A DNA stretch of 43,371 bases from SSEF01 sp964604195 (lineage in GTDB: Bacteria; Patescibacteriota; Minisyncoccia; Moranbacterales; UBA1568). Numbering within the stretch: the stretch's first letter is position 1; every line of letters begins with the position of its first letter. Shown here one piece after another: positions 14,894 to 23,165 of this stretch. Location of the stretch: contig CAZRXW010000007.1 of NCBI GenBank assembly GCA_964604195.1, positions 1 to 43,371 on the forward strand. Direction: 5' to 3'. The notes beneath the pieces were generated by a model. That model was not told where the DNA came from and did no database searches. It was given only the letters and a program-made list of their open reading frames with translations. A program made the position numbers and the translations under genes.

Positions 14894-17113
14894 ATGCAAT
14901 TTTGGGAAGCAGGACTCAATACTGAACAGCGCCGGGCCGTCACCACCGTCGATGGGCCGGTCTTGATTTTGGCTGGAGCAGGGAGCGGCAAGACCAAGAC
15001 ACTTACTCACCGTATTGCCTATCTCATCGCCGAGAAAAAAGTATCTTCGCACGCTATTTTGGCAGTTACCTTTACCAATAAGGCAGCAGCGGAAATGAAA
15101 GAGCGTGTCGAACATCTTCTTGCTAAGGCAGGAGAGGGGGATTTCCGCACCCCAGAATTTATGGGGACGTTTCATAGTCTCTGTGTGCGGATTTTACGTC
15201 GTGATATCGAACCACTTGGGTACAGCAAGAATTTCAATATTATCGACGCTGACGATCAGCTCGGTCTCGTCAAAAAAGCCATGAAGGAACTCGAGATGAA
15301 TCCAGATCAAATCCGACCGAGGTCACTCCTCGAGGCTATCTCTACTGCCAAGAATAGACAGATGAGTACCGAGCGGTTTACTGCCGAGGCCCAGAGTTAT
15401 TTCGAGGAACTCGTAGCCAAAGTCTATGAGCGGTACCAGGCAATGCTCAAGGAACAGAATAGTCTCGATTTTGATGATCTCATTGCCCTTACGGTAAAAC
15501 TTTTCAAAGAGCACGAGGCTATCCTGGCTCGGTATCAGATGCTCTTTCGGTATATCCTCGTTGACGAGTATCAGGACACCAACCCGCTTCAGTACGAACT
15601 GGTGACGCTGCTCGCAGAAAAACATCGCAACCTCTTCGTTATTGGTGACGACTATCAATCTATCTATTCCTGGCGTCAGGCAGATATCCGCAATATTCTC
15701 TCTTTTGAGGAGGATTATCCCGAAGCTGTTGTCATTACGCTGGATCAAAACTATCGTTCGACACAGAAAATTCTTGATGCCGCTTCGAGTATTATTGAAA
15801 ACAATCTCCATCAGCGTCACAAAAAACTGTGGACTGAGAAAAAAGAGGGCGATCAGATTACGCTCTATCCAGCGGTAGATGAAAATGACGAGGCAAGATT
15901 TATAGTTACGGAGATTCGTTCCGAAAGGGAAAGTGGTCGAGCTTATCGTGATTGTGCTATCCTCTACCGGACCAATGCTCAGTCGCGAAGCGTAGAAGAA
16001 GCTCTGCTTAAAGCAAGTATCCCGTACCTCATTATTGGCGGGGTTAAGTTTTACAGTCGCAAGGAAATCAAAGATGTCCTGGCGTATCTCCGCTTTCTCG
16101 CTAATCCTCGTGACTATCTTGCTCTTGAGCGTCTTATCAATGAACCCAAACGAGGAATTGGCGCTGCCAGTCTCGAGGTCTGGGTGAGCGCAGCACGGGA
16201 GAAATCACTCGACTACCTGGCTACCATTCCGCACCTTAGGGAAGGTGGACTGCTCCAAGAGAAAAAACTGAAGGCACTCGAGAGTGTGGCTGAGCTCTTT
16301 CTTCATTGGCGCGATAGTCTCGAGCATGAAACGAGCCTGACGCTTGCTCAGCTTATCGATGTCGTGGCGCGGGAGAGCGGCTACCTCGAGACACTCCGTG
16401 ATGGCACCACTGAGGGTGAAGTGCGGGAGGAGAACGTCAAGGAACTTCTTTCGGTTGCCAAGAAGTTTGATACGCTTCCAGCAAGAGACGCGCTGAGTCG
16501 TTTTCTCGAAGAAGTGGCTTTGATTGCTGATACGGATTCACTGGATGAGGGGGCAGATGCGGTGCGGCTCATGACGGTGCACTCATCCAAGGGGTTGGAA
16601 TTCCCAGTCGTTTTTCTCATTGGTCTTGAGGAGGGAATTTTCCCTCATTCCCGGAGCGCTCTCTCGCCAGCTGAACTCGAAGAAGAACGCCGGCTCATGT
16701 ATGTAGGGCTCACCAGGGCCAAGGAGAAGGCATACCTCCTCCATGCGGAGATGCGTACCCTCTTTGGTGGGATGCAGGTCAATCCGCCGTCTCGGTTTCT
16801 TTCTGAAATCCCAACTGAATTGGTAGACAAGAGGGAGCAGAAACCAGAAAGTGCTTTTTTCCCGAGCCGTAAACCAGCGTTTCGATCATCGTTTGGATAT
16901 CGTCGGAAAACTTCTTCGGTGAGGGTGCCGAAATCCAATCCCGAAAAAACAGCTCCCGGAGTGACTGGCCTCCGGCCAGGTGATATGGTGGAGCATGATC
17001 AGTTTGGGAGCGGCCTCGTACTTTCTCTCGATGGGAAATTGGTATCGGTAGCCTTCAAAAGGGCAGGAGTGAAAAAAATGATGCTCGGGGTTGCGCCACT
17101 CAGGAAAATCTGA
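14894..17113 (+). CDS. uvrD: ATP-dependent DNA helicase UvrD/PcrA
   Basis: 739 residues, full length for superfamily 1A helicases. Motifs in order: AGAGSGKT (residues 27-34, Walker A), FTNKAAAEMKER (Ia), GTFHSLC (Ib), DEYQDTNPLQ (II), GDDYQSIYSWR (III), QNYRST (IV), VRLMTVHSSKGLEFPVVF (V) and EEERRLMYVGLTRAKE (VI). The C-terminus has the usual small PcrA/UvrD tail (GDMVEHDQFGSG...VAPLRKI). It unwinds DNA 3'-5' in nucleotide excision and mismatch repair and clears replication conflicts. TGA at 14885-14887 in frame fixes the start at or after 14888, so ATG 14894 is sound; it has no close Shine-Dalgarno. Stop is TGA, four bases before the next gene. Whether it is UvrD or PcrA cannot be told here. 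Confidence 0.95.
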   Translation: MQFWEAGLNTEQRRAVTTVDGPVLILAGAGSGKTKTLTHRIAYLIAEKKVSSHAILAVTFTNKAAAEMKERVEHLLAKAGEGDFRTPEFMGTFHSLCVRILRRDIEPLGYSKNFNIIDADDQLGLVKKAMKELEMNPDQIRPRSLLEAISTAKNRQMSTERFTAEAQSYFEELVAKVYERYQAMLKEQNSLDFDDLIALTVKLFKEHEAILARYQMLFRYILVDEYQDTNPLQYELVTLLAEKHRNLFVIGDDYQSIYSWRQADIRNILSFEEDYPEAVVITLDQNYRSTQKILDAASSIIENNLHQRHKKLWTEKKEGDQITLYPAVDENDEARFIVTEIRSERESGRAYRDCAILYRTNAQSRSVEEALLKASIPYLIIGGVKFYSRKEIKDVLAYLRFLANPRDYLALERLINEPKRGIGAASLEVWVSAAREKSLDYLATIPHLREGGLLQEKKLKALESVAELFLHWRDSLEHETSLTLAQLIDVVARESGYLETLRDGTTEGEVREENVKELLSVAKKFDTLPARDALSRFLEEVALIADTDSLDEGADAVRLMTVHSSKGLEFPVVFLIGLEEGIFPHSRSALSPAELEEERRLMYVGLTRAKEKAYLLHAEMRTLFGGMQVNPPSRFLSEIPTELVDKREQKPESAFFPSRKPAFRSSFGYRRKTSSVRVPKSNPEKTAPGVTGLRPGDMVEHDQFGSGLVLSLDGKLVSVAFKRAGVKKMMLGVAPLRKI

Positions 17114-17117
17114 AACA

Positions 17118-18419
17118 ATGGGGGACATGCTTATTTTGTCTCATCATAATCGCCTGTTTTTGGGAACCCTCATTCTTGGGGGAGGGCTTTTTTTTGCCTC
17201 AGAAACCTGGGGTGCCGAAGGACCGGTCAAAGATCTTGAAAAAGCTATCAAATCTGGTAAAAAACAGATTCTTTTTGCAGGCAAAGAGAATGAAGACTTG
17301 ACTATCAAAGCCAACATAGCCGTAACTGGTACGAGTCCAGACAAAGCGCTTATCTATGGTGATATCAAAATGGAGAATGGTTCATCGCTCTCCAATGTAA
17401 CCGTAGCAGGAAAAAAGACGGTTATTACGATTGCCAAGGGAGCGAGCGTCACTCTTTCCAATGTCACGGTGCGCGGTGGTTCTGACGTAGGTATCTTTGC
17501 ATTAGAGGGTGGCGGTACCCTGACTATCAAAAATTCTCGTATTCTCAAAAATCGCAAAGGTTTTTATATTCTTCCAGGAAAAAAATTGAATATTTCTGGT
17601 AACGTAGTGAGCGGCAACGATGAGGAGGGGCTAGATGTCAGAGCGGGAACCTCGGGGAGTATTATCGGGAATCAGTTTGTGAATAACGGTGAGGGAGGTG
17701 CAGAAATCATTGTTGGTTCTGCTCGCCTGACTATTAGTCGGAATACATTTGCAGGGAACAAATCAAGTGGCCTCACCCTTCAATCATACAGTGGTGCAGG
17801 AAGTGCGCCGGGACTTGTTCAGCTATCGAATAATAATTTTTCTCGGAATAACAATCATGGACTTACCTGCGGTTCACCAAGTAAAGGAGGGGCTGGTGGT
17901 GCCTTTTTCCAGCGAGTGATCAGACTTGTTGACAACACCTTTCAGGGGAATAAGGCTGGTAATATTGACCCCGTCTGCGCTACGGCCAATCGCCAGAGTC
18001 AAAATGATGACGCATCTTCTTCACAGGGAGAGACATCTGCTGACACTGCTCGTATGAAAAGAGAAGAGCTGCGTCATGAGGCGATAGCGTATTTTGCTAT
18101 GACTACCACGCTTCTTCATGATGAAGAGTATCTCCTGGAGATGAATCTCAATGAATACGAGGCGTCATTGACTCAGATTGAGAGACTGTTCCATCCAGCC
18201 TTGTCTCATGCAGCTATTGAAAAAACAGTACGTCAGATCGAACGTATCAATACTCTCAGGCAGGCACTCGAAGAATTTCCGCGGGAGTGGTTGAATGATT
18301 CACTTCGAGACGAGCAAGAGGCTCTGGTCAATGAGTCGCTAAGGCGCATGGAAGAGCTCCGGCAATATTTTGAACGACTTCAAAAGCCACTGTTCTTAGG
18401 ATTGGTAGGAGCATGGTAA
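17118..18419 (+). CDS. Exported parallel beta-helix protein with a helical C-terminus
   Basis: 433 residues from ATG 17118 (ATG 17127 also fits). Signal peptide with a hydrophobic core (LGTLILGGGLFFASETWGA). Residues ~35-290 carry right-handed beta-helix repeats typical of PbH1 (NVTVAGKKTVIT, NVTVRGGSDVGIFAL, NSRILKNRKGFYIL, NTFAGNKSSGLTLQ, NNFSRNNNHGLTC). The last ~120 residues are charged and helical (coiled-coil-like, RIERINTLRQALEEFP), probably a membrane-near or partner-binding part. Beta-helix proteins of this type often bind or cleave polysaccharide; I see no clear catalytic cluster. It begins four bases after uvrD and ends at or inside xer, so it is in the same operon. Confidence 0.7.
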   Translation: MGDMLILSHHNRLFLGTLILGGGLFFASETWGAEGPVKDLEKAIKSGKKQILFAGKENEDLTIKANIAVTGTSPDKALIYGDIKMENGSSLSNVTVAGKKTVITIAKGASVTLSNVTVRGGSDVGIFALEGGGTLTIKNSRILKNRKGFYILPGKKLNISGNVVSGNDEEGLDVRAGTSGSIIGNQFVNNGEGGAEIIVGSARLTISRNTFAGNKSSGLTLQSYSGAGSAPGLVQLSNNNFSRNNNHGLTCGSPSKGGAGGAFFQRVIRLVDNTFQGNKAGNIDPVCATANRQSQNDDASSSQGETSADTARMKREELRHEAIAYFAMTTTLLHDEEYLLEMNLNEYEASLTQIERLFHPALSHAAIEKTVRQIERINTLRQALEEFPREWLNDSLRDEQEALVNESLRRMEELRQYFERLQKPLFLGLVGAW

Positions 18420-18430
18420 AGTGGGTATGT

Positions 18431-19396
18431 ATGGCCCATACTTTTGATGCTCCAAAAACTGAACTTGAGAGACTGGCCGGAGGGTTTTTGGGTCATCTTG
18501 AAATAGAGATGGGTCGCTCGCCAAGGACTATACGATCGTATACGGAAGTCTTGGGGAGTTTTTTTGTTTGGGGTGGACTCAAACGTGCCAAGGATATCAC
18601 TGCCGAAAGGGTGAGGAGTTACCGTGTCTTTCTCAATCGAAAGCTAACGATGCGAGGAGGCTCTCTCAAGCCAACAACTCAGGCTTACCATGCTATCGTC
18701 ATCCGTACCTTTCTCAAGTATCTGGCTCGAGAAGATGTGGAAACACTTCCGGCAGAAAAAGTGGAAATTGGCCGAGTACCTGAAAGACAAGTAGATTTTC
18801 TTGAGGAGGATGAACTGGAACGACTACTCGCGAGTCCTGAGGGGGATACACTCAAGTCTCGGCGCGATCGAGCGATACTCGAACTCCTTTTTTCTGCTGG
18901 CCTCCGTGTTTCCGAGCTTACTTCGCTTGATCGAGATCAGGTGAATCTCAAAAAGGATGAATTTAGTGTTCGAGGAAAGGGAAACAAGCTTCGTATCGTT
19001 TTTCTTTCAGAGAGTGCCAAACGGTCCCTCGAATCCTACCTTGATCAGCGAAGTGATGTTGACCCAGCTTTGTTTGTAGCTCATGGAAAGAAGGGGCTCG
19101 TAAATAAGCGGTCGGCTTCGCGAGAAAGCAGTCGATTGACACCCCGTAGTGTTGAAAGATTGGTAAAACACTATGCCAAAAAGGCGGGTATCGTAAAGGA
19201 TGTGCACCCACATACTCTTCGTCACAGCTTTGCCACCGATCTTCTCCGGAATGGGGCTGATATTCGGGCAGTTCAGACCATGCTTGGTCACGCTTCTATT
19301 ACTACCACTCAAATTTATACCCACGTAACCAACGAGAGACTCAAGGAGATTCATAAGAATTTTCATGGAAAAAGACGAAGGAAGAAATCGTCGTAA
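18431..19396 (+). CDS. xerC: Tyrosine recombinase XerC/XerD-type
   Basis: 321 residues from ATG 18431; ATG 18413 overlaps the previous stop (ATGGTAA) directly behind AGGAG and would add six residues. N-terminal SAM-like core-binding domain (PRTIRSYTEVLGSFFVWGG), then the catalytic domain with all residues in place: Arg in SAGLRVSELT, Lys in RGKGNKLRIV, HTLRHSFAT (His-x-x-Arg), GHASITTTQIYTH (second His and the nucleophile Tyr). About 320 residues is the Xer length. Most likely the single chromosome-dimer-resolution recombinase of the cell, not a mobile integrase: it is in an operon with uvrD and I see no att sites around it. Confidence 0.88.
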   Translation: MAHTFDAPKTELERLAGGFLGHLEIEMGRSPRTIRSYTEVLGSFFVWGGLKRAKDITAERVRSYRVFLNRKLTMRGGSLKPTTQAYHAIVIRTFLKYLAREDVETLPAEKVEIGRVPERQVDFLEEDELERLLASPEGDTLKSRRDRAILELLFSAGLRVSELTSLDRDQVNLKKDEFSVRGKGNKLRIVFLSESAKRSLESYLDQRSDVDPALFVAHGKKGLVNKRSASRESSRLTPRSVERLVKHYAKKAGIVKDVHPHTLRHSFATDLLRNGADIRAVQTMLGHASITTTQIYTHVTNERLKEIHKNFHGKRRRKKSS

Positions 19397-19416
19397 AGAG
19401 TTTGGGATAACAGGTC

Positions 19417-19445
19417 TTGGCTAGAAGCTGTTTTTCTGTTACTAT
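19417..19445 (+). promoter_or_regulatory. Promoter for the LysM-CHAP gene
   Basis: TTGGCT (19417-19422), 17-bp spacer, TACTAT (19440-19445). Expected start about 19452. The leader contains CCTAA-GTT-TTAGG, whose 3' arm touches the Shine-Dalgarno AGGGGAG (19461-19467). Confidence 0.55.
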
Positions 19446-19469
19446 AAAAACCTAAGTTTTAGGGGAGAG

Positions 19470-20756
19470 ATCACTGTTTTTGGCTTAGATAAGCAATTCT
19501 TCCAAAGATATAGAATCTCTTCCAAGGGAAAGGACTCGTGTATTTTAGCCCGTATCCGATCTTGGATAGACCGCCTTCATTTCTGGCTGGATTGGAGAGG
19601 GTGGAATACCTGGATTCATCATACCCAGACGCGTTTTCTTATTTGGTTTAAGGAGCGTTCTGGATATGTACCGGTCCGACTTTTTCGGCAATACTCAGCT
19701 CTCAGCTTTATAGTACTTTCCTCTTTGACGGTATCTTTGGCCAATGCTACCGAGGAAAGTGGTGGCCTTTCCGAAGTAGTCGACGTACTTGGTTTGGTCG
19801 ATGGCTCTTCTGTGCAGTACAAGTCACTTCAGAGTGCACAGGGGGTGCATACCGACCATCTTGCCCTGGTACCATTGGCCGAGACACCCAAGGGGGTGGA
19901 AGTAGGGAATGAATCACTCCTGACGGTAGCTGATGAGACATTTCTTTCCCCAGAAAATCAGATGTTTTTGGCGGCAGCACTGGGGAGTCGGAGCGCTCGT
20001 GAACCAGAAGAAGATGGGGGTGTGCGGATCTATACGGTCGCGCAAGGAGACACGGTATCGGGGATTGCGGCCCGCTTTGGGATAACGGTTAATACTATTC
20101 TCTGGGCCAATGATCTAGAGAATGTCGACGCTATTCGTCCAGGAGACCAGATTTTTATTTTGCCGGTAGCTGGCTTTTCTTATGTTGTCCAGGCGGGTGA
20201 CACGATTGATTCTATTGCTGCCAAATACAAATCGGCCAAGGAAAAAATTATTGCTTTCAATGAGCTTCCGGCCAATGGTGAACTGACTGTAGGAGAAAAG
20301 ATTACTATTCCTGATGGACAAAAGGAGATACCTCGCCCAGCTCCGGGTACCAATGCTCTGGAAAGGCGGCAGTATGCTTCGGCAACTGGTGGGAGCGCGA
20401 CAGACATCACTCCTTCGTTTGCTCGTCCCAAAGAGGGGAAACCAGGGCAGGGGCACCGTTTCCCGTATGGGTACTGTACGTGGTATGTGGCTCAGAAACG
20501 CTATGTTCCTTGGCGTGGTAATGCGGGTGCCTGGCTTTTCAATGCGAGGGCTTTTGGATACAAAACCGGTAAGACGCCAACAGTTGGTTCTATTGTTGTA
20601 ACCACCGAGGATCGTTACTATGGCCACGTAGCACTAGTCGAAAAAGTGAATAAAGACACGATCACAGTATCAGAAATGAATTACACTGGTTGGGGAAAGA
20701 AAAGTGTCCGCCAGCTGGCCAAGGGAAGTCGAGTGATCAAGGGCTATATTTATTAA
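19470..20756 (+). CDS. LysM-LysM-CHAP peptidoglycan hydrolase with non-standard start
   Basis: 428 residues if begun at ATC 19470. The frame is open from 19425 and contains no ATG, GTG or TTG before TTG 19725, yet codons before 19725 encode the export segment (FIVLSSLTVSLANA) preceded by a basic, Trp-rich stretch; starting at 19725 would cut it. AGGGGAG at 19461-19467 is the strongest Shine-Dalgarno in the area and points to ATC 19470 (or another codon close by). The protein has two LysM domains (YTVAQGDTVSGIAARFG and YVVQAGDTIDSIAAKY; residues ~188-281) and a C-terminal CHAP domain with Cys in Y-C-T-W-Y-V and His in Y-G-H-V-A-L-V-E. CHAP enzymes cut peptidoglycan; next to a T4SS-like locus it fits a VirB1-like role of opening the wall. 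Confidence 0.75.
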   Translation: MTVFGLDKQFFQRYRISSKGKDSCILARIRSWIDRLHFWLDWRGWNTWIHHTQTRFLIWFKERSGYVPVRLFRQYSALSFIVLSSLTVSLANATEESGGLSEVVDVLGLVDGSSVQYKSLQSAQGVHTDHLALVPLAETPKGVEVGNESLLTVADETFLSPENQMFLAAALGSRSAREPEEDGGVRIYTVAQGDTVSGIAARFGITVNTILWANDLENVDAIRPGDQIFILPVAGFSYVVQAGDTIDSIAAKYKSAKEKIIAFNELPANGELTVGEKITIPDGQKEIPRPAPGTNALERRQYASATGGSATDITPSFARPKEGKPGQGHRFPYGYCTWYVAQKRYVPWRGNAGAWLFNARAFGYKTGKTPTVGSIVVTTEDRYYGHVALVEKVNKDTITVSEMNYTGWGKKSVRQLAKGSRVIKGYIY

Positions 20757-20890
20757 CGTTTTGGTAGGAGGATCTCTCTGAAGAGGGTGGTAAGAAGTTT
20801 TTGTGGGAGCATCTTTTGGCAACATAGATACGTGGACTCTATAGAAGAGAGGAGAAATAGTCGAGGATGTTGTGTGGGCTCCTCATGTGG

Positions 20891-20899
20891 TGGTACAAT
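20891..20899 (+). promoter_or_regulatory. Extended -10 promoter for the T4SS-like operon
   Basis: TGG-TACAAT (20891-20899) with a possible TTGTGT (20870-20875) at 18 bp. Expected start about 20906, 27 bases before ATG 20933. Confidence 0.6.
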
Positions 20900-20932
20900 A
20901 AATACAAAATTCTTTGTCTCGAGAGATTTCTT

Positions 20933-23146
20933 ATGCTCGAGTGTACGGTAAAACGAACACACAAATTTTGGCTCGCTTTTTTCTTGGTTGCTTTGGTAGC
21001 ACAAGGGATCATTTTTGTTGCGTCTCCTGTTTTAGCTGATCGCTGGAGTGCTGATCCTTCGGAGGGGGCTGGGGGTGCGGGCAATCTTCAGTCAGGATTG
21101 CTTCCAGGAGCTTCTACGCCAGTGACACAAGGGGCCACAGGGACTGATACTGCCAATAAAAGTGCTTCTCAATCAGATACCAAGCCAACGAGCGCTTCAG
21201 ATAGCTGTTGGCTTACCCCCCTAACTTGTTTGGGGGCTGCTTTCCTTAATGGCATTACTGATGCTATGGCGTGGCTGGCCAATGGGGCAGCAGGACTCTT
21301 TGTGTGGATAGTTCAACCAGCCAATATTTCCGGTCCGACAGGGCTCCTCAACAAAGCTTCCATCTACGAACTTTGGAAGTTTATTCGAGATTTTTTCAAT
21401 ATCTTTTTTATTCTTATCCTTCTCCTTTCTGCTTTTGCGACGGTATTTCAGGTAGAGAATTTCAGTATTCGTAAGATTTTTCTCAATATTCTTTTAGCAG
21501 CTTTGGTGATTAACTTTAGTTTTCCGATTACTCGATTTTTAATCGATCTCACCAATGTACCCATGTACTATTTTCTCAACGCTATTCTTCCCGGGACGGA
21601 TGGAGGGTTGGGATTTACCAAAGTGTATCTGAGTTCTACTGGTATGGCTGGCATCAAACTAGCAACAGCCGTAGGTTTTACGAAGGCTTTTTTGAATTGT
21701 ATCTTCATGTTCTTGTTTGCTATTTCGCTTTTGGTTTTGGCTGTCATGCTTCTTATTCGGTTTATCGCCCTCACCCTTCTTTTAGTGCTTTCGCCTATCG
21801 GGTTTGCGGCGAGTCTCATGCCTGGTTTCCAAAGCGTCGGGAGCAAGTGGTGGGAAGAATTCTGGCGTTATTCACTCTTTGGTCCATCGGCTGCTCTCAT
21901 GCTCTTGGTAGCCATGCGGTTCCAAAATGAACTGGCTACCGATGGTACTATCGATAGCTTCAACAAAACTCTAGCATCGATGAGCGCTGGATCAGCTGCT
22001 GGTAGTGCCATGTCACTTGTTGCTTTCTATACTATCCCCCTCGTGCTTATTTGGGCAGCGATTGGCATGGCCAACAAGTCGAGTGTTGCCGGGGCGGGGC
22101 TAGTAGTGGGTCTTGGGTATGGGGCGGCCAGAAAAGTAGGTGGCTGGGGAAAGAAAATGGTAGTAGGCGGTACCAAAGCAATTTTGCCAACCAATGTAGC
22201 CAAGGGAGTAGCTACCGGTGTGAAGGATGGTCTCAAAGGAGGAAAACTCTTTGGACTCAAAGTTATGCCAAAGGGTCTCACGCCAAAGGAACTGAAGAAG
22301 AAAGGTGAAGAGCGCGAGGCTTATTGGAAGGGTGTTGGATCAGGTGGCTTTGCTGGTGGTGACAAGGAGAAAATGAAGCTATTTGATAAGCGGGTTACTG
22401 AAAAAGTGAAGGATGATAAAGAAAATAAAGTTAGCCGATCAACGCATCTCAAAAATCTTGATTCTAAAGATGAATTTGAGAGAGTGGTAGCTGCAACATC
22501 GTTGTCACAAATGGATGATGGTATCCAAACAATGGATGAATTAACTAAGATCCTTCATTCTTTGAGCGACCCAATTACTGGAAAATTACTTGATCAGCAT
22601 AAGGAGCGCGCTGCTAGCATTGTAGCTAAGACAGATAAGAAAATTATTGCTAGTACTACGACTACTAGTCCAACAGGGGTAGTTACTACATCAGGGTTAC
22701 AAAATCTAAATAAGGTTATTGAAACACTTGGGAAAGATAATAAGAAAGTCATCTCTGATTTAATTGGAAAATTAGAAGATACAGCATTTACTGGTACAGG
22801 CGCGGATTGGGGCCCACTGTTGACTACTATGAATGGTATTGATGCTAAACTGGCTGGTGATTTAAAGACTAAGATGGTGAAAGAAGGGGGTGCTAAGGTT
22901 TTGGTAGAGCATCTTGCTTCTCAGCCTGGTATGAATGATCAAACGGCTGTACAAACGGTATTGGGTGATATTAAATCAGCTAAAGATATTGTAGCTTCTA
23001 TAAATGTATTCCAGGATGCTCGCTATGGAGCACATGCTAAAGCTTTCATGCAAGCGCAAGTAGCCGGGTCACCTCAGCGAGAGCAGGAGATTAGAAAAGT
23101 AGCAGCTCAAGAGTCCTCTACTAATCCAGATATATTTTTCCGCTAG
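20933..23146 (+). CDS. VirB6/TrbL-like polytopic T4SS membrane protein
   Basis: 737 residues from ATG 20933 (ATG 20867 would put 22 residues in front of the signal peptide and lies before the promoter). Signal peptide (WLAFFLVALVAQGIIFVASPVLA), Ser/Thr-rich link, then six or more transmembrane helices (about residues 85-395; IRDFFNIFFILILLLSAFATVF, ILLAALVINFSFPITRFL, LLVLAVMLLIRFIALTLLLVL). This is the VirB6/TrbL type, the inner-membrane channel of T4SS. The C-terminal ~300 residues are soluble and Lys/Asp-rich. DNA composition changes inside the gene: from about 22400 it becomes AT-rich with TTA, AAA and GCT codons, so the soluble tail may have been exchanged. First gene of the T4SS-like run. 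Confidence 0.7.
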   Translation: MLECTVKRTHKFWLAFFLVALVAQGIIFVASPVLADRWSADPSEGAGGAGNLQSGLLPGASTPVTQGATGTDTANKSASQSDTKPTSASDSCWLTPLTCLGAAFLNGITDAMAWLANGAAGLFVWIVQPANISGPTGLLNKASIYELWKFIRDFFNIFFILILLLSAFATVFQVENFSIRKIFLNILLAALVINFSFPITRFLIDLTNVPMYYFLNAILPGTDGGLGFTKVYLSSTGMAGIKLATAVGFTKAFLNCIFMFLFAISLLVLAVMLLIRFIALTLLLVLSPIGFAASLMPGFQSVGSKWWEEFWRYSLFGPSAALMLLVAMRFQNELATDGTIDSFNKTLASMSAGSAAGSAMSLVAFYTIPLVLIWAAIGMANKSSVAGAGLVVGLGYGAARKVGGWGKKMVVGGTKAILPTNVAKGVATGVKDGLKGGKLFGLKVMPKGLTPKELKKKGEEREAYWKGVGSGGFAGGDKEKMKLFDKRVTEKVKDDKENKVSRSTHLKNLDSKDEFERVVAATSLSQMDDGIQTMDELTKILHSLSDPITGKLLDQHKERAASIVAKTDKKIIASTTTTSPTGVVTTSGLQNLNKVIETLGKDNKKVISDLIGKLEDTAFTGTGADWGPLLTTMNGIDAKLAGDLKTKMVKEGGAKVLVEHLASQPGMNDQTAVQTVLGDIKSAKDIVASINVFQDARYGAHAKAFMQAQVAGSPQREQEIRKVAAQESSTNPDIFFR

Positions 23147-23165
23147 TTTCCCTTGTTAACTTTGT

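Noticed and set aside
10100..19396. An integrated prophage bounded by the recombinase gene
   Set aside because: No terminase, portal, capsid or lysis gene and no attachment repeats; the recombinase is in the uvrD operon and has ordinary composition.
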